From: Massariosphaeria phaeospora
Taxonomy: Eukaryota > Ascomycota > Dothideomycetes > Pleosporales
DNA length: 64,000 nucleotides
Assembly: GCA_011032825.1 (NCBI GenBank)
Contig: JAADJZ010000002.1
Location: 1,302,001 to 1,366,000, forward strand
Direction: 5' to 3'
Shown here in pieces: positions 1-10,230 of this stretch. The number at the start of each line of letters is the position of its first letter. Within the stretch, counting starts at the first letter, position 1. Both the position numbers and the translations under genes were made by a program. The notes below the pieces were generated by a model, which was given only the letters and a program-made list of their open reading frames with translations, was not told where the DNA came from and ran no database searches.

Positions 1-886
1 TAACCAACTTGCGATTCCAGAAATTTGACCTACTGGAGCTAACAGCCGCATACACATTAGACGCACGGAGTTAGGTTAGTTGATAGATGATCTTCTTCTT
101 CTATGTACCAATCTATTCTAACGTGTCAGCCACGGCGTCTAATTTACACCCCCTATCCACCGTCCAGCTTGAACTCAACTCGCATGATTTGGCAGCACGA
201 ATTCGAACACGAAGATATTAGAAGCGGCACAAAAGACATAGTTATGGCATCCAAGGCTTATGGGTGCGGCGGGAATATCTTCGTGCGGGACCATGGACCA
301 ACAGGCAGTGCGCTCGAGACTGAAGATTTTGTGGGCAGGAAATGTTGGACTCAGGGGGGCTTGGTGTTGAGATTGGAGTGAGGCGACGGAAGTTCGAGAA
401 CTGAGGGAAGCGGTATAAGAAATTGGCTGGAAGGGGGACGTAGGGCTTAGCGGACTCAAGTAGTTGGGGTTCAGGAGGAGCAGATGTTGGGAGTTTGATG
501 AGACTGGAGATAGGAAAGCGTTATGATGAAAAGGTAGGAAAGGGGATTAGAAAGAGGGGAGGCTGAAGATGGAGCCGGAAATAAAGAGAAGGAGATGACA
601 GTGTGGAGAAATGAAGTGTATGCTTAAGCTGGTGAGAGGCTTGAAGCAGACCACTGCGGATTTATTTGGCGTGGGGTAGTGCTAAACTATCAGTATCAAG
701 TAGACGGAAGTTATTGAAAGGTTGGAATTGCGGTCCTGTGCTGCAAAACAGTACATGGTAGCGGCGCAGCAATCACTGCCATGGTCGACAGCGTACTCTT
801 TACTTTCATGACGCCGCATAACCCTAGCTCTTCCGTGAATTTCATGATATCCCTTCCTCGCAATCCCCATACCCGCATCGTCACCC
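1..886. other. no gene recognised; 3' flank of EMC4
   Basis: No open frame here looks like a real protein: the longest frames on either strand are under 100 codons, overlap on opposite strands and have no recognisable motif. The right end is the 3' flank of EMC4, which ends at 887. Purine-rich stretches around 360-600 are low complexity. No tRNA or repeat is seen. Confidence 0.5.
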
Positions 887-1536
887 TCACAGCCACTCTC
901 TCGGCACGGCTCGCTCCGACCAGGTGCGCTCGCCCTCCCAGGCCAGCCAGTCGGAGCGCGTCGTCGGCAGCAGGCCCATCTGGTTGACCTTCCAGATGCC
1001 CAGGGCCAGGCCCACCAGATTCATCAGGATGTACACGAGCTTGACGCCGATCAGGCGGCCCGAGGTGCCGGGCGTGTCAAAGGGCGCAAAGGTGCGCTGC
1101 AGGCCGGCGACGGCCATGACGGGCGTCTTGAAGAGGGTGAAGATCATGAAGATGGAGAAGATCTGGAGCGTGTTGCCGGTCATGTACATGCCTGGGGGGT
1201 TAGTGTGTGGAGTGGAGTTGTGAGAGGGGTAGAGGGGGGTGGGCCGGAATGTCGAAAGTGTGAGGGGGGCGTACCGATGGCGCTCATGGGCAGCTGCTTG
1301 GCCGGGGCAATGGCGAGCTCCCACGCCTTCTTCATCTTGAGCGTGTCCATCTCCTCGGGCGTCGGCGCTTTCCGGACGGCGGCGACCTTGGACGACTGCG
1401 CGCGCTCTTTGCGGGTCAGCGACGCCGTGTAGCCGGGTGGGTCGGGCAGCGGCGAGTTCTTGGGTTTGGTTGAGCCGGCCGACTCGAGGTCGAGCACCCA
1501 CTGCGGCGGCGGCGGCGGCGGCGGCGGTGCAGACAT
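887..1536 (-). CDS. EMC4: ER membrane protein complex subunit 4
   Basis: EMC4 is a subunit of the ER membrane complex, which inserts tail-anchored and multipass proteins into the ER membrane. Two exons: 1536-1275 and 1191-887, joined across an 83-bp intron (GTACGC...CAG, phase 1), giving 188 aa, the usual EMC4 length. The N-terminus is MSAPPPPPPPPQWVLDLES, then a basic segment with LTRKERAQ. The junction reads PMSAIG/MYMTGN, followed by two hydrophobic segments (LQIFSIFMIFTLFKTPVMAV and LVYILMNLVGLALGIWKV), the family's membrane region. The C-terminal W-x-x-WE segment is also typical. The Pro run is encoded by a CGG/GCC triplet repeat. The start is the only ATG next to that run. The gene is divergent from the beta-adaptin gene. 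Confidence 0.92.
1504..1529. repeat. CGG triplet repeat coding polyproline in EMC4
   Basis: About eight near-perfect CGG units in a row (CCG read on the minus strand) encode the Pro run at residues 4-11 of EMC4. Such runs vary in length between strains, so residue count here may be strain specific. Confidence 0.8.
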
Positions 1537-2038
1537 GGTAATCCCGGTATGTAGTGTATTGCTGACGTCCAAGTAGTGGAGGGAGTGGTGTGGCGTGCAG
1601 TCGGATTGGAGGCGGGATGGGATGGGATGGAGTCGCGATGTGTCTGTGGTGTTGGAGGTTGACGGTTGACGGCTGACGATTGACGTGCCGGTCCGGCGGC
1701 TTGGCGTGCACCGACCACCCGCGACCCGCGAGCTCTCCGCGCAGCTCCAGCGACATCCGTAGATTCCATCCACACTGCCAGCAACACGCCAATTGCCGCC
1801 GATATCACGGCCGGAGAGACCTCTTCCCCTTTCTCGACATGCGCTGCTCAGTGTAGTCCGACCCATAACGCGCCCACGGCCCCGCCCACCCCCGCATCCC
1901 ATCGCGACCGCCGAGAGCGGCGGCTACGGGGCGCAAGAAGAGGGGAAGGAAGGCTGCGACAGCTGGGCACATGCACGCTGGACAGCACACCAGACAGCTC
2001 AGCACAGCCTGCCCCGGACTCGCCCTTGGTAGCCCGCC
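1537..2038. promoter_or_regulatory. shared divergent promoter, EMC4 / beta-adaptin
   Basis: The 502 bp between two divergent ATGs (1536 minus, 2039 plus) must hold both promoters. It is GC-rich with CT-rich stretches. I see no clear TATA box and cannot assign specific factor sites. Confidence 0.45.
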
Positions 2039-4550
2039 ATGAGTGCTGCCGGCCAGGATGCGAAGCTCTTCGCCCGAGTACGTCCCTCCCATCTTTGCTG
2101 GCACCCGTACCCGCACGTCATCTCTCTCCATTCCACCCCAACACCACAGCATTGCCCGGACCTGAGAGCCTTGCAGTTTGGGCGATCGTGAGGACGTTCC
2201 TCGTATTGCGACCCCACCATGCCGTCGCCATGTTCCTCCCCTACTTCTTTGAAAGCACGCTTACACCATCCGCCATGTTCCTCCCCTACTTCTTTGAAAG
2301 CACGCGCTTACACCATCCTCCGTCTCCACAGGGCAAAGTCGCCGAGCTGCGCCTCGAGCTCAACAGCGGCGGCAAGAAGGACAAGAACTTCTCCGCCAAG
2401 AAGACGGCGCTGAAGAAGATCGTCGCCAACATGACCATGAGCAACAACGACATGGTGTCGCTGTTCCCCGACGTCGTGGGCTGCATGCACATTCCGAGTC
2501 TGGAGATCAAGAAGATGTCCGTACCCACCCTGTGAAGCGCAGACAGACGTCACGGCTGACCGCGCAGGTGCTTCTTGTATCTGGTCAACTATGCCAGGAT
2601 AAAACCCGACATTGCCCTCAAGGCCCTGCCCATCATCCAGGAGGACATGCACGACAGCAACCCGCTGGTGCGCGCCCTCGCCCTGCGCACCATGTCGTAC
2701 GTCAACGTGCGCGAATACGTCCAGGCCACCATACCGCATCTCAAGACGCTTCTCCAAGATCCCGACCCCTATGTGCGCAAGACGGCCGCCTTCTGCGTCG
2801 CGAAGCTGTATGACCACGACCGGCAGCTAGTAGAGTCGTCGAACCTGATCGACAAGCTGAACAGCATGCTGAGAGACGAGAACCCCACCGTCGTCTCGAG
2901 CGCTCTGGCGAGCTTGATGGACATCTGGGAGCGCAGCGAGAACATCAAACTCACCATCGACTACGCCAGCGCCTCCAAGATTGTCGCCATTCTCCCAGAC
3001 TGCTCCGAATGGGGCCAGACGTATATCCTCGAAGCCATGATGAATTACGTCCCGCAAGACACCTCCGAAGCTGCACTGCTCGCCGAGCGCATATCGCCCC
3101 GCCTCTCCCACTCCAACTCGGCCGTCGTCTTGACATGCATTCGCGTCATTCTCTACCTCATGAACTACATCGCCGACCAAAAAGTAATCAGCTCGCTGTG
3201 TAACAAGCTGTCCCCGCCACTAGTCACCCTTCTCTCCAAGGGCCCAGAAATTCAATATCTAGCTCTCAGGAATGCTCTACTCATCCTCCAGCGGCGGCCA
3301 GAGGTGCTGCGGAACGATATCCGCGTGTTCTTCTGCAAGTACAACGATCCCATCTATGTCAAGGTCACCAAACTCGAGTTGATCTTCATGCTGGCGACGG
3401 AGAAGAACATCAAGGAGGTGTTGACCGAGTTGGCTGAGTAAGTTGATCCTTCTACTACTAACCTTCATGCTCCGAAACACCTCAGGTCCGCACATGTGAC
3501 TTGGTCATGCTAACTGCTTCTAGATACGCCACCGAGATCGACGTCGACTTTGTCCGCAAATCCGTCCGTGCCATTGGCAAGCTCGCCATCAAGATCCCCC
3601 CTGCTGCCCAACTCTGCATCAGCACCCTGCTCTCCCTCGTCAGCACCAAAGTCTCGTACATTGTCCAGGAAGGCACCGTCGTGATCCGCAACATCTTCCG
3701 CAAGTACCCTAACCAGTACGAATCCATTATCTCGACACTCTGCGAAAACCTCGACTCGCTCGACGAGCCCGAAGCCAAGGCCGCCATGATCTGGGTCATC
3801 GGCCAGTACGCCGACCGCATCGAAGACTCGGACGTCCTCCTCGACGACTTCCTCGACGCCTTCCGCGAAGAAACCCACGAAGTGCAACTCGCGCTGCTCA
3901 CCGCAACCGTCAAACTCTTCATCCAACGCCCCACCCGCGGCGCGCAACTCGTGCCCAAAGTCCTCAAATGGGCCACCGAAGAAACCGACAACCCAGACCT
4001 GCGCGACCGCGGCTACATGTACTGGCGGCTGCTGTCGTCGGCGCCCGAGATCGCCAAGAAGGTCGTCATGGGCGAGAAGCCGCCCATCACGGCCGAGGAG
4101 AGCGAGAAGCTCGACCCGGCCACCCTCGAGGAAATGTGCCTCAACGTCGGCACCCTCGCTACCGTCTACCTCAAGCCCGTCAACCAGGTGTTCCGCTCCG
4201 CGCGCCCGCGCAAGCTGCACGACTCGCCCGCGCTGCAGCGCCACGAGCTGCCGACGGCTAAGGCCGCGCAGCTGGCGCGCGAGCGTGCGGTTGCGGAGCG
4301 CTCGCGCATCGACACGAATGGTAGTGGCAGCGGGAGCGCGAACGGCAGCGCGAATAATGTGTCGGCTGCTGCGATGAACGAGGCCGACTTGTATTTTGCG
4401 GGCGTGGGGAGGCAGAGCACGTTCGGCGGCAGCCCGATTGTGGGTGAGCAGGGCGCGTTGGGCGCGGGCTGGGTGGTCAATCAGAATGCGCCGCAGCAGG
4501 TGGTTATGAGTCCGGGAGGGGCGGATGGGGGCGTGGATTTGCTGCTTTGA
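2039..4550 (+). CDS. beta-adaptin, large subunit of clathrin adaptor AP-1 or AP-2
   Basis: Beta-adaptins are the large chains of the heterotetrameric clathrin adaptors that select cargo at the trans-Golgi/endosome (AP-1) or plasma membrane (AP-2). Four exons: 2039-2077, 2332-2516, 2568-3437 and 3524-4550. They splice in frame to 706 aa. Exon 1 encodes [13 protein letters not shown]; exon 2 starts [18 protein letters not shown]. The junction at 2516/2568 restores [13 protein letters not shown], although the donor is a weak GTCCGT. Almost the whole protein is the HEAT-repeat adaptin trunk, with family hallmarks [29 protein letters not shown] and [17 protein letters not shown]. The tail is a Gly/Ser/Asn-rich linker ending in an LLL-rich terminus. 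The C-terminal ear domain of animal proteins is absent, as in other fungi. I cannot tell AP-1 from AP-2 by eye. Confidence 0.92.
2227..2318 (+). repeat. 45-bp tandem duplication inside beta-adaptin intron 1
   Basis: Two adjacent copies (about 2227-2271 and 2272-2318) begin GCCATGTTCCTCCCCTACTT and end TTACACCATCC. They differ mainly by two bases (GC) present only in copy 2. The duplication sits just upstream of the acceptor of the unusually long 254-bp intron. Confidence 0.85.
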
Positions 4551-5448
4551 GTAGAAATAAGGGGTGGTGGTGGATGTGGTGGATATGGCGGAACTGAATT
4601 GAGCTGAATTGGGGAGCGCTGGGAGTTGTAGTTGGTAAGCCAGGGGGTTAGTAAAATCAGATCGATAGGTACGTGCGGATGAAAGGAGCAGTTGCGGTAG
4701 TTGTGCACTGACTATCTACATCTCTATCTTGTCTTGCTCTGACTATCACATCTCATCTATGCCCCTTTTGCTTTTCCATGTGCTTTTTTTTCTTTGTACG
4801 AGTGGGTTGGTTGACTGCAGACAGGGCTGCAATGGCCTGTGTTGGTTTGTTTTGCGTTCGGGGTGCGAAGAGGTGTATGTGTGTATATGTGTATCTGGCT
4901 GGAATCGGGATCTGGAGTGAGTGGATCATGACGGACGGGCATGTGTTGCGTTGTGGTGGCGTTGTGTTGTCGTCGTGCTGTTTTGGCTTGGTTTGGTTTG
5001 GTTTGGTTTGGTTTGATTCATGTTGTTCGGTGATGGGAGAAAAGGAAGAAAGAGAGAAAGAAAGACATGGCGTGTTTGGTAGTTGATATAATGTCTGCGT
5101 CTCTTCGTTTACGTTTCCGCTTTGCTGTCTGTCTTACAATACCGTGGCGTGGCAGTGGGAGTGGGAGTGGAACCGGGAGTAGCAGTAGACGTAGAAGTGG
5201 GAGTTGAAGGCGCTGAGAACAGTTATAGTGATGGGTTTTCGTAGTGGTGAGTAGACGGGAGAGAGAGTGAGTGGATGGATGGAAAAGGGATAGAGGAGGG
5301 AGAAAGAGAGAGAGAGAGAGGGAGGGAGAGTGCTAGTTGGGTGGATAGCCATGCAGAGGACAGTTTTTCTTCGTTGCTGGCTGGTAGGTGTTTAGGATTT
5401 AGGGGATTATCAACACTGACTGTAGGTACGGCATACCAGAATGCGCAT
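4551..5448. other. convergent intergenic region with microsatellites
   Basis: 3' flanks of the beta-adaptin (+) and GFA (-) genes. It contains a GTTTG pentanucleotide repeat (about 4988-5015), GGGAGT repeats (about 5156-5180) and a GA run (about 5300-5325). No coding potential is recognised. Confidence 0.6.
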
Positions 5449-6708
5449 CTACGCCGTCGCGTCCACGTCCAGTCGTGTTTCCATCAACGCTTTGCTCGTT
5501 CGCCCACACCTTGCATACTGTTTCTTCTTCTTCTCCACGCCAGCATCATGTCCATATCCGTCCCAGTTCTTATACCAATCGCCCTCCAGCCCTCCCCAAT
5601 GCACCCATCCCTCTGCCCGCGCCCCACTCCCCGCCCCCAACACCCCTATCGCCACTCTTACCTCTCCCTTCCGCTCAGCACTCGCGTAGAAAACGCTCGC
5701 CGAGCACACGCGGCAGAAATACCGCTGTGTGGATGGCGAGGAAGCGTAGTATGTTAGTGTGCCGAGGGCGCTGGCGTCGACGGCGGCGCGGAGAGCGGAT
5801 GCTGAGGTAGGGAATGCGGGAGTTGATGTTGATGGACAGGCGGAGGTAGAGGCAGAAGAGGAGAAGGTAGATAAGGTAGCGAAGGAAATGTTCGACAGCG
5901 CTGCGACAGCCCAGTGGAATGTCGAGGCGCCGCTTGCGAGACGGCAGGAGCGACAAGAGCAAGATATGCTGCGCAGTTTAGCCGGCGGCGTGCTGGTTGT
6001 GGTGGGGGACGCTGGTCCGCGGTGCAGACGCAGGTTTACGCCCTGGCATTTGCATCGGATGGGCAGGACCTTTTCGTCTTCATCCTGATCGGCATCTTCG
6101 TCTTGATCGCCATGCTCGCTCCGCGTAGTGTTAATCTCGTCTAGCCAGTCCCACCCTAACGCCGCGCTCCCCTCACTGCGTCCCCAAAACCGCGGGACTT
6201 CCTCGCCGCTCCTACGATCCCAGCGTGGGGCCCAGAGTGTTGCGCCGCCATCTCGCGTGTCGCCTACGCAGATGTGTTTTGCGCTCTGCAGAAGCTCAGT
6301 CTCAATCTCAGTCCCAGTGTCAGTTTCGCCCTCGTCCTCGTCCTCAAAACCACACCCCTCATCTCCATCTCCATCCCTCCCCACCCTCACCATCCCCGCC
6401 ACCACGCTCAACCTTGCCCCTTTCTCCAGCGGAAACTCAAAAAACAGCGGCGACCCGCACGTCCCGCAGAACAGCACGTTGATGCGCGGCGAGAAGGCGA
6501 AGGTGCGGAGTGCGGACGTGTTGACTGTGGCGCGGGGTGTGGGCCAGGGGGTTGCGGATGTGGAGAGGGCGCCGGTGGTGAGGCGGCAGGATGTGCAGTG
6601 GCAGATAGAGGTGGGGAGGGGGAGAGAGGAGGGGGGGATGCGGGTGTGGAAGGTGTGGGTGGCGCACAGACAGTGGGCGAGGAGGGTTATGGAGGTGGAA
6701 GAGGCCAT
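5449..6708 (-). CDS. protein with two GFA/CENP-V-type zinc-binding domains
   Basis: Single exon, 419 aa. Two copies of the GFA zinc-binding pattern are visible. In the first: C13-x-C15, C36-x-C38-x2-C41 (SICHCTSCRL) and C81-x2-C84 (FCGTCGSPLFF). In the second half: CKC, then ISCSCRSCRLASG, then YFCRVCSASVFY. The family is named for glutathione-dependent formaldehyde-activating enzymes, but most fungal members have no proven reaction, so a formaldehyde role should not be assumed. A linker rich in D/E/G (around residues 110-145) separates the domains. The start ATG at 6708 leads directly into the first domain. The gene converges on the beta-adaptin gene. Confidence 0.85.
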   Translation of the reverse strand: MASSTSITLLAHCLCATHTFHTRIPPSSLPLPTSICHCTSCRLTTGALSTSATPWPTPRATVNTSALRTFAFSPRINVLFCGTCGSPLFFEFPLEKGARLSVVAGMVRVGRDGDGDEGCGFEDEDEGETDTGTEIETELLQSAKHICVGDTRDGGATLWAPRWDRRSGEEVPRFWGRSEGSAALGWDWLDEINTTRSEHGDQDEDADQDEDEKVLPIRCKCQGVNLRLHRGPASPTTTSTPPAKLRSISCSCRSCRLASGASTFHWAVAALSNISFATLSTFSSSASTSACPSTSTPAFPTSASALRAAVDASALGTLTYYASSPSTQRYFCRVCSASVFYASAERKGEVRVAIGVLGAGSGARAEGWVHWGGLEGDWYKNWDGYGHDAGVEKKKKQYARCGRTSKALMETRLDVDATA

Positions 6709-6993
6709 GGTGGGATCGATGGAATAGGGTGGGGTTGTGCGGATGTAGGTGTTGTGGATTGTGGATTGAAGTATCGTTTTGGTATTGCGGATTTGGGTGT
6801 CGTAAAGCGGTTCTATGTATCGTGGTTTGGATTCAGGTATTGTGGATGGAAGATCGAGATTTGGATTTGGCTTCTGGAGACTGAGTTAGCAGGTGCGCGA
6901 ATGCGTGTATTTATATAGGATGTGGGTGTTTGGTTGTGGTTTAGAAAGGTCAGACGCAGATGGTTTTGCATCACTGTGGTGGCGCTCTGCATC

Positions 6994-7054
6994 GCTGATT
7001 GGCCACTTCAAGAGGAAGTCGGAAGTTGGCTGATTGGCCAATTCAACAGGAAGT
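6994..7054. promoter_or_regulatory. 35-bp direct repeat with inverted CCAAT boxes upstream of the GFA gene
   Basis: Two copies, period 35 bp, each start GCTGATTGGCCA and include AGGAAGT. The ATTGG core is a CCAAT box read on the other strand, 290-345 bp upstream of the GFA start. CCAAT boxes bind the HAP/CBC complex in fungi. Regulatory function is inferred. Confidence 0.5.
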
Positions 7055-9531
7055 AAAACGTCACTGAGGGGTACGGACCTCGGGAGCGTCCGACGCGAGA
7101 AAACGTGATTATTGCCCGCCCAGGCACATTCAGTTCACTCCACAACAACTCTCTACATTATCTCGCGTTGAGCCGTTGCTCCAGTCTCCGAATACGGACT
7201 TGCTAACCCGTGTCTCGCAACGGTTCAGTTCAGTTCCCCAACGCCGCTCGACGCCCGCCTTCGCTCCCAAACTTCCCCAAATCGCCGACGACATCACGAC
7301 CGCGCGACGAAGCCGACTGCGAGATTCTACTGCAGAACCATATCCCGCTACACCACACTGCATTCTCGTCACGATACACCGCGCTGAGCCTTACACATCC
7401 CCCTTATGTCACATGCCATGACCTTGGCAAAATCCCTGACAGCACCGCCGGCAGTCATACGCGCTCTTTTGTGTCGCGAATCGATTGGAATAACACCGCA
7501 ATTAGTAGTCACAGTGGGAGTTTGTTGAGGCGGAGATGGATAATGGAAGCCTATAGGATGGCCCGTTCGGGTGGGTGAGCGGGTGGGTTTGCTGGATGGG
7601 ACTTGTTCACGCCCTGAGTAAACCAGAATGGTTGGCCTGGATTGAAGTTAATAACTGTTGGTGTTCTAGATACTGCCGGTAGACGCTCGGGAGAGCTGTG
7701 GGATCTGTAGGAGCGAATACAATGAGAGCTTGTGCGCGGTGCGCCACCGGGACCACGAAGGGGTATGGAGATCAGGAAAGCACAACGCGAGCCATGGGAA
7801 GCTATGATAATAGAGCTACGTTACTGGTACACCTTAGGGCAGACAGCATCACACTAATTCTAGTACAGTCGTTGAAAGTTCATGCAGTGTTCAGTTGACG
7901 CCTGCGGAGCTTGATTTCGCGCACTGACTTCGCGCCCATGACAGGGAAGAACACACGATGATAATCACGATAGATTTTCCGCCTAGCCTTGAGATCCCTG
8001 TGGTAGGCGCGTTTTCACTGGCTCTTCGGCTTGTCGCTAATTGCTTGCAATTGCTAAGATCTCGGGGCTGCTGCGTCGGTGCGTCCTGCTCTGCGAGAGG
8101 GAAGCCAAGGAGCTGAATCGCGACACTGAAGTTCCGGAGTTGACTGCGTCAAAACTCGCACCCGAGGTCAACGAGCTGGCATATCATATAACCGCACTTC
8201 GCAAACATGATGTGTCAGGAGCTCACTTTGGATCGCTCGGTGAAGAGGGTAAAGTATGGCAACCCTATGAAGCTCAAAGTGACCGCCCGTCGCTGCATCT
8301 ACTAGCGACAACAATCGGCGTCAATACTGCGCTGAGCTGTCGCAATCCTGGCTTTCCGTCGTCTAGTGAAGTTTGACAGTTTGAGCGCGGAACAAGGGCC
8401 GACGCTGAAAGGTGCCCCTTCGGCGCCGCCTCAATCTCAACTGCAGCATTCGATCTCGATACTGCGCTGAGCTGCCTCGACTCTGGTTTTCCGTTATCCG
8501 GACAGTGAAGATGGACAACCTGAGCGCGGACACGGGGGCGACACTGAGCCGATGAACACTGGCGGATTTAGGAGGCAATTAGATGGTAGCTACAGAGGAG
8601 GCCGGGCGGGCGGTCTCTTGCCGCCAAAGACCACTGCCGCTGACTGTGAGAAGCACAACAAAAGCACGGTTGAACGGCATTGAGTTCACATATCCTGTAT
8701 ATTGCCTCGTAGCTCTAAGCAGCCATCATCTCGTAGCCAGCGTCCTGCCAGGACTCCACTGCTCAAGGTAGCAGGCCAAACACCATCTAGCATCTATCAC
8801 TGCTGCATCCTGCGGCCCTATAGCCTCTGAGACTTCTATTTCTAGCGGTGAAGGCAAAACGGCCCTCGGAGTAGGAACGGTACCGGACTTAAGGGAGGGG
8901 GAGCCCTCAAGGTGGGGCGGCTGCCTGGTTGAACTCACCTTCACCCCGAAAAGACCTGCCACGTGGGCCTCCCAATAACGTTAGCGCGGCGGCGGATACT
9001 TAAGAAAACTTTTCGCCCTCACTGCTTCCTCTCCACAACGCTCTCCTTTTTACCACCCAAGAACCAACCTTTAACTCTCAATACGCCCCTCTTCTCCGGC
9101 TGCTCGCCCCTACATCCTATCGGATGTGAGGGGTGGAGCAACCCTGTCACGTTCTTTGTGTAGCTTTGGGGTAGTCGCTAGGCAAGTATTTTGGCCAGAC
9201 ATGGTGGTCGTGTTCCGCAAGGTAGTGGGCCATCATCTGGTTGATCTAAATTGTTCAGTGAGTGTTACGAGTCTACACATTGAGCGGTACCGGGTAACAG
9301 CCCAATCATTCAAACCATTCGAGAAGATCTCAAGAAACAAGCTATGCGTATCGTGTCCGCCAAGGTCGTCGTGGGAATGGTCCATCAAGCCCCTGATGGC
9401 TCAACCGGTCAGCAACTCAAAGATGACTGTGAGCGCCACCTGCCGGAGCCCCGTTCAAGCGGCTTGGAAAGCCTCCCAGGTATGGACGAGTTCGACATCC
9501 TCATCACCCTCGTTCTTTGCTTACATATCAC
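7055..9531. other. gene-poor region, no convincing gene
   Basis: Short frames on both strands overlap each other and none has a recognisable motif. A frame at 7210-7578 (+, 122 codons) and one at 8041-8376 (+) are the longest but look like chance frames. The start of the accessory region falls here. Confidence 0.45.
8324..8550 (+). repeat. diverged direct duplication, period about 135 bp
   Basis: Copy 1 (about 8324-8410) and copy 2 (about 8459-8550) both read ATACTGCGCTGAGCTG, then a variable stretch, TTTTCCGT or TTTCCGT, and GAGCGCGGA-CA. They are clearly related but diverged. The spacer between them is unique. Confidence 0.7.
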
Positions 9532-9722
9532 CAGGTCGAAACCATCTCGCATTTCGCAGTTACTATACACCGTCTAAGTGCGTCATTGACGGAGACCTTT
9601 GCGAGCGATTCTTGGTGTTTGGCAGGGACAAGAGGGAGAGCATCGCCGGGCAGTTGGCTGGAGGCTGGACATCGGACATGATCGATGACGCCATCTGGCT
9701 ACGACGAGCTTCCTTTAGTTAG
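9532..9722 (+). pseudogene. C-terminal fragment of splicing factor RSE1 (SF3b subunit 3)
   Basis: About 60 codons encode NHLAFRSYYTPSKCVIDGDL followed by CERFL, then IAGQL and a terminal LRRASF. This is the extreme C-terminus of the RSE1/SF3B3 beta-propeller protein of the U2 snRNP, where FRSYY-x-P-x-K-x-VIDGDLCE and a final R-[ST/A]-x-F are characteristic. A CAG acceptor-like site precedes it at about 9534. No upstream RSE1 sequence (over 1,000 residues are missing) is found nearby, so this is a displaced gene tail and not a working gene. Confidence 0.7.
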
Positions 9723-10035
9723 CGACACCAGTGCCCTTCGCACACTCATCATCAACGTGGACAATTGCGCCGCTAGCAGCTGTCGTATCTCGCGACATCT
9801 TCCACCATACCGCCTCTGAGCATTTCCTCTACAACTCAGGTCATCCATACTACCACGAGTGTGACGATCTCTTTACTCAGGCATCGACTCCACACGGTAA
9901 GCCTCCTCTGCAAGTTTCACTATCACACAATGCTAACAATCTGCTTCTCTGATTAGATCCGTGATACTTAGCCTTTACTAATTTCGCCCGCGTTCGCGCG
10001 GACACATTTCGCCCATATGCATCCTCGAATACGGC

Positions 10036-10230
10036 ATGAATGGTCCCGCGATGGGCTTCTACGGCACGCCCCAGCCCATGAATCAGTTCACGGATCCCAA
10101 CAACACCACGGTCTTTGTTGGTGGTCTCTCCGGCTACGTCACCGAGGATGAACTGCGCTCTTTCTTCCAGGGCTTTGGGGAGATCACGTACGTGAAGATT
10201 CCGCCGGGCAAGAGCTGGGGACAAGATTCA
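10036..10230 (+). pseudogene. RRM fragment of a Nam8/Csx1/Ngr1-like RNA-binding protein
   Basis: The frame starting at the ATG at 10036 reads MNGPAMGFYGTPQ, then DPNNTTVFVGGLSGYV, EDELRSFFQGFGEI and YVKIPPGK. VFVGGL is RNP2 of an RRM, and the context matches the last RRM of Nam8/Csx1-type proteins. The expected RNP1 (K-G-[CF]-[GA]-F-V-x-[FY]) is missing. Instead PPGK joins straight to SWG, a sequence that normally follows about 35 residues later, so an internal deletion is likely. After that the frame degenerates. The other RRMs are absent. It lies about 300 bp downstream of the RSE1 fragment in the same orientation. Confidence 0.75.

Noticed and set aside
3510..4244. Long minus-strand frame opposite the beta-adaptin gene
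   Set aside because: It is the antisense of a GC-rich, codon-biased exon with clear adaptin similarity on the other strand.
4988..5015. GTTTG repeat considered as telomere-like
   Set aside because: Fungal telomere repeat is TTAGGG; this is a short pentanucleotide microsatellite in a 3' flank.
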